A stretch of DNA of 15,998 bases from Caulobacter sp. CCH9-E1 (GTDB taxonomy: Bacteria > Pseudomonadota > Alphaproteobacteria > Caulobacterales > Caulobacteraceae). A model generated the notes under the pieces. The model was not told where the DNA came from. It searched no databases and saw only the letters and a program-made list of their open reading frames with translations. Position numbers and translations under genes: made by a program. Shown here piece by piece: positions 15,631 through 15,998 of the stretch. The stretch's first letter is position 1; each line of letters begins with the position of its first letter. The stretch lies in contig NZ_LSJA01000312.1 in assembly GCF_001556515.1 (NCBI RefSeq), forward strand, positions 1-15,998, given 5' to 3'.

Positions 15631-15858
15631 ATGACCAATCGCCTCCTCCTTCCCCTGACGATCGCCTTCGCCGTGGCGGGCCTGGCCGCCTGCGACAAGG
15701 ACGCCGGCCGCAAGCAGGAGACCGTGGGCAAGATCGAGTCCGGCGCGGGCGAGATCGTCGGCGACAAGGACCTCAAGGCCGAGGGCAAGAAGGACCAGGT
15801 CGCCGGCAACGTGAAGCAGGGCGAACTGAAGGACGCCGTGAAGGAAGCGAAGAAGTAG
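15631..15858 (+). CDS. Small CsbD-like lipoprotein
   Basis: 75 residues. The start, ATG 15631, follows CGGAG with an eight-base gap. A hydrophobic signal ends in the lipobox L18-A-A-C21, so the mature part of about 55 residues should be lipid-anchored. That part is charged, lysine- and glutamate-rich and helical, with the CsbD pattern KQETVGKIESGAGEIVGD, then LKAEGKKDQVAGNVKQ. CsbD proteins are abundant small stress proteins of unknown mechanism, usually without a signal peptide, so the lipid anchor is notable. The gene starts 72 bases after the halogenase stop and probably has its own promoter. No terminator hairpin follows directly; the REP-like palindrome 40 bases on may serve. Confidence 0.82.
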   Translation: MTNRLLLPLTIAFAVAGLAACDKDAGRKQETVGKIESGAGEIVGDKDLKAEGKKDQVAGNVKQGELKDAVKEAKK

Positions 15859-15898
15859 TTCGGACCATCAGGAGCATCCGCCCCTCAAAAAAACGCGT

Positions 15899-15930
15899 GT
15901 CATCCCGGCCAAAGCGTAGCGAAGAGCCGG
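15899..15930. repeat. REP-like palindrome, apparently truncated on its right
   Basis: The sequence starts GTCATCCCGGCC and ends GAGCCGG; CCGGC (15905-15909) pairs with GCCGG (15926-15930). It matches the widespread alphaproteobacterial intergenic repeat I recall (GTCATCCCGGCC, AAGCG-type centre, GAGCCGGGA). After GCCGG the expected GGA is replaced by CGACTG, exactly where the insertion-sequence end begins. Confidence 0.6.
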
Positions 15931-15998
15931 CGACTGTGTTGGATCAATCGGGCTTTTGCCAGGGCTGGTTTGATTTGAGCATGGCGTTGGCGGCGACG
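15931..15998 (-). mobile_element. End of an IS110-family insertion sequence, continuing past the window
   Basis: The last 68 bases hold the 3' end of a transposase gene on the minus strand plus about 13 bases of non-coding end, which abut the interrupted REP-like repeat. A short non-coding segment after the transposase stop fits the right end of IS110-group elements; the boundary at 15930/15931 is inferred from the broken repeat and could be a few bases off. IS110-family elements often target REP palindromes. Confidence 0.5.
15944..15998 (-). CDS. IS110-family transposase, C-terminal fragment
   Basis: Only the last 17 residues and the TGA stop (TCA on the plus strand at 15944-15946) are inside the window: VAANAMLKSNQPWQKPD. 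The pattern ANAMLK followed by PW is typical of the extreme C-terminus of IS110/IS116/IS902 transposases (compare the frequent LNAMLR or ANAMLK, then PW). The DEDD and serine catalytic parts lie outside the window. The fragment is short, so the call rests on one motif. Confidence 0.55.
   Translation of the reverse strand, partial: VAANAMLKSNQPWQKPD

Noticed and set aside
1..15998. Search for tRNA, rRNA, CRISPR arrays, toxin-antitoxin or phage-defence modules
   Set aside because: No tRNA-like cloverleaf, no regularly spaced repeats and no recognisable module of these kinds was seen on reading both strands.

Overview
This window is high-GC alphaproteobacterial chromosome and most likely comes from Caulobacter or a close Caulobacteraceae relative. 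The grounds are the gene families present (a large TonB-dependent receptor, an FAD-dependent halogenase, a Tat-exported M24 peptidase), strongly GC3-biased codons, several short-leader starts, and intergenic palindromic repeats of the types scattered through such genomes. It reads as ordinary chromosome, apart from one insertion-sequence end at the right edge. The genus call is inference from memory, not from a search.

Layout, left to right. (1) 1-2790: the 3' part of a TonB-dependent outer-membrane receptor gene, open at the left edge. (2) 2803-2924: a 122-bp repeat with near-perfect terminal inverted repeats. (3) 3064-5336: otsB-otsA, trehalose-6-phosphate phosphatase and synthase, overlapping by ATGA, followed by a hairpin repeat that overlaps the otsA stop. 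(4) 5448-7452: a membrane-embedded AraC-type regulator, divergent from a DUF2306 membrane protein, with a perfect 8+8 palindrome between them. (5) 7457-7828: a BlaI/MecI-type repressor with a likely self-operator and no BlaR1 partner. (6) 8014-10143: a 2-keto-4-pentenoate hydratase-like enzyme and an anion:cation-symporter-type MFS transporter, probably one operon for a sugar acid or 2-keto acid, closed by a textbook terminator. (7) 10215-12548: a Gfo/Idh/MocA dehydrogenase and a lipoprotein PQQ-type aldose dehydrogenase. (8) 12574-13827 (minus): a Tat-exported Xaa-Pro-type M24 metallopeptidase. (9) 14008-15558: a tryptophan-halogenase-family flavoprotein. (10) 15631-15858: a small CsbD-like lipoprotein. 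(11) 15899-15998: a REP-like palindrome cut off by the end of an IS110-family element.

How the parts may work together. otsBA and csbD, 12.5 kb apart, each carry the same promoter-like spacing, GGATC-N16-CGTT, about 30 nt before the likely transcript start-to-ATG leader. It is one base off the EcfG/SigT general-stress consensus (GGAAC-N16/17-CGTT), and both genes are classic general-stress types, so I infer a shared stress regulon. The middle of the window has a carbohydrate-oxidation flavour: periplasmic PQQ oxidation, organic-anion import, keto-acid hydration and polyol/sugar dehydrogenation. These genes are in separate transcription units, so a single pathway is only a hypothesis.

I saw no tRNA, rRNA, CRISPR array or phage module, and no clearly new multi-gene system. 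The best leads are the paired stress promoters, the IS110/REP junction, the halogenase with an altered signature motif, and several operator-like palindromes. No gap between genes exceeds 300 bases.
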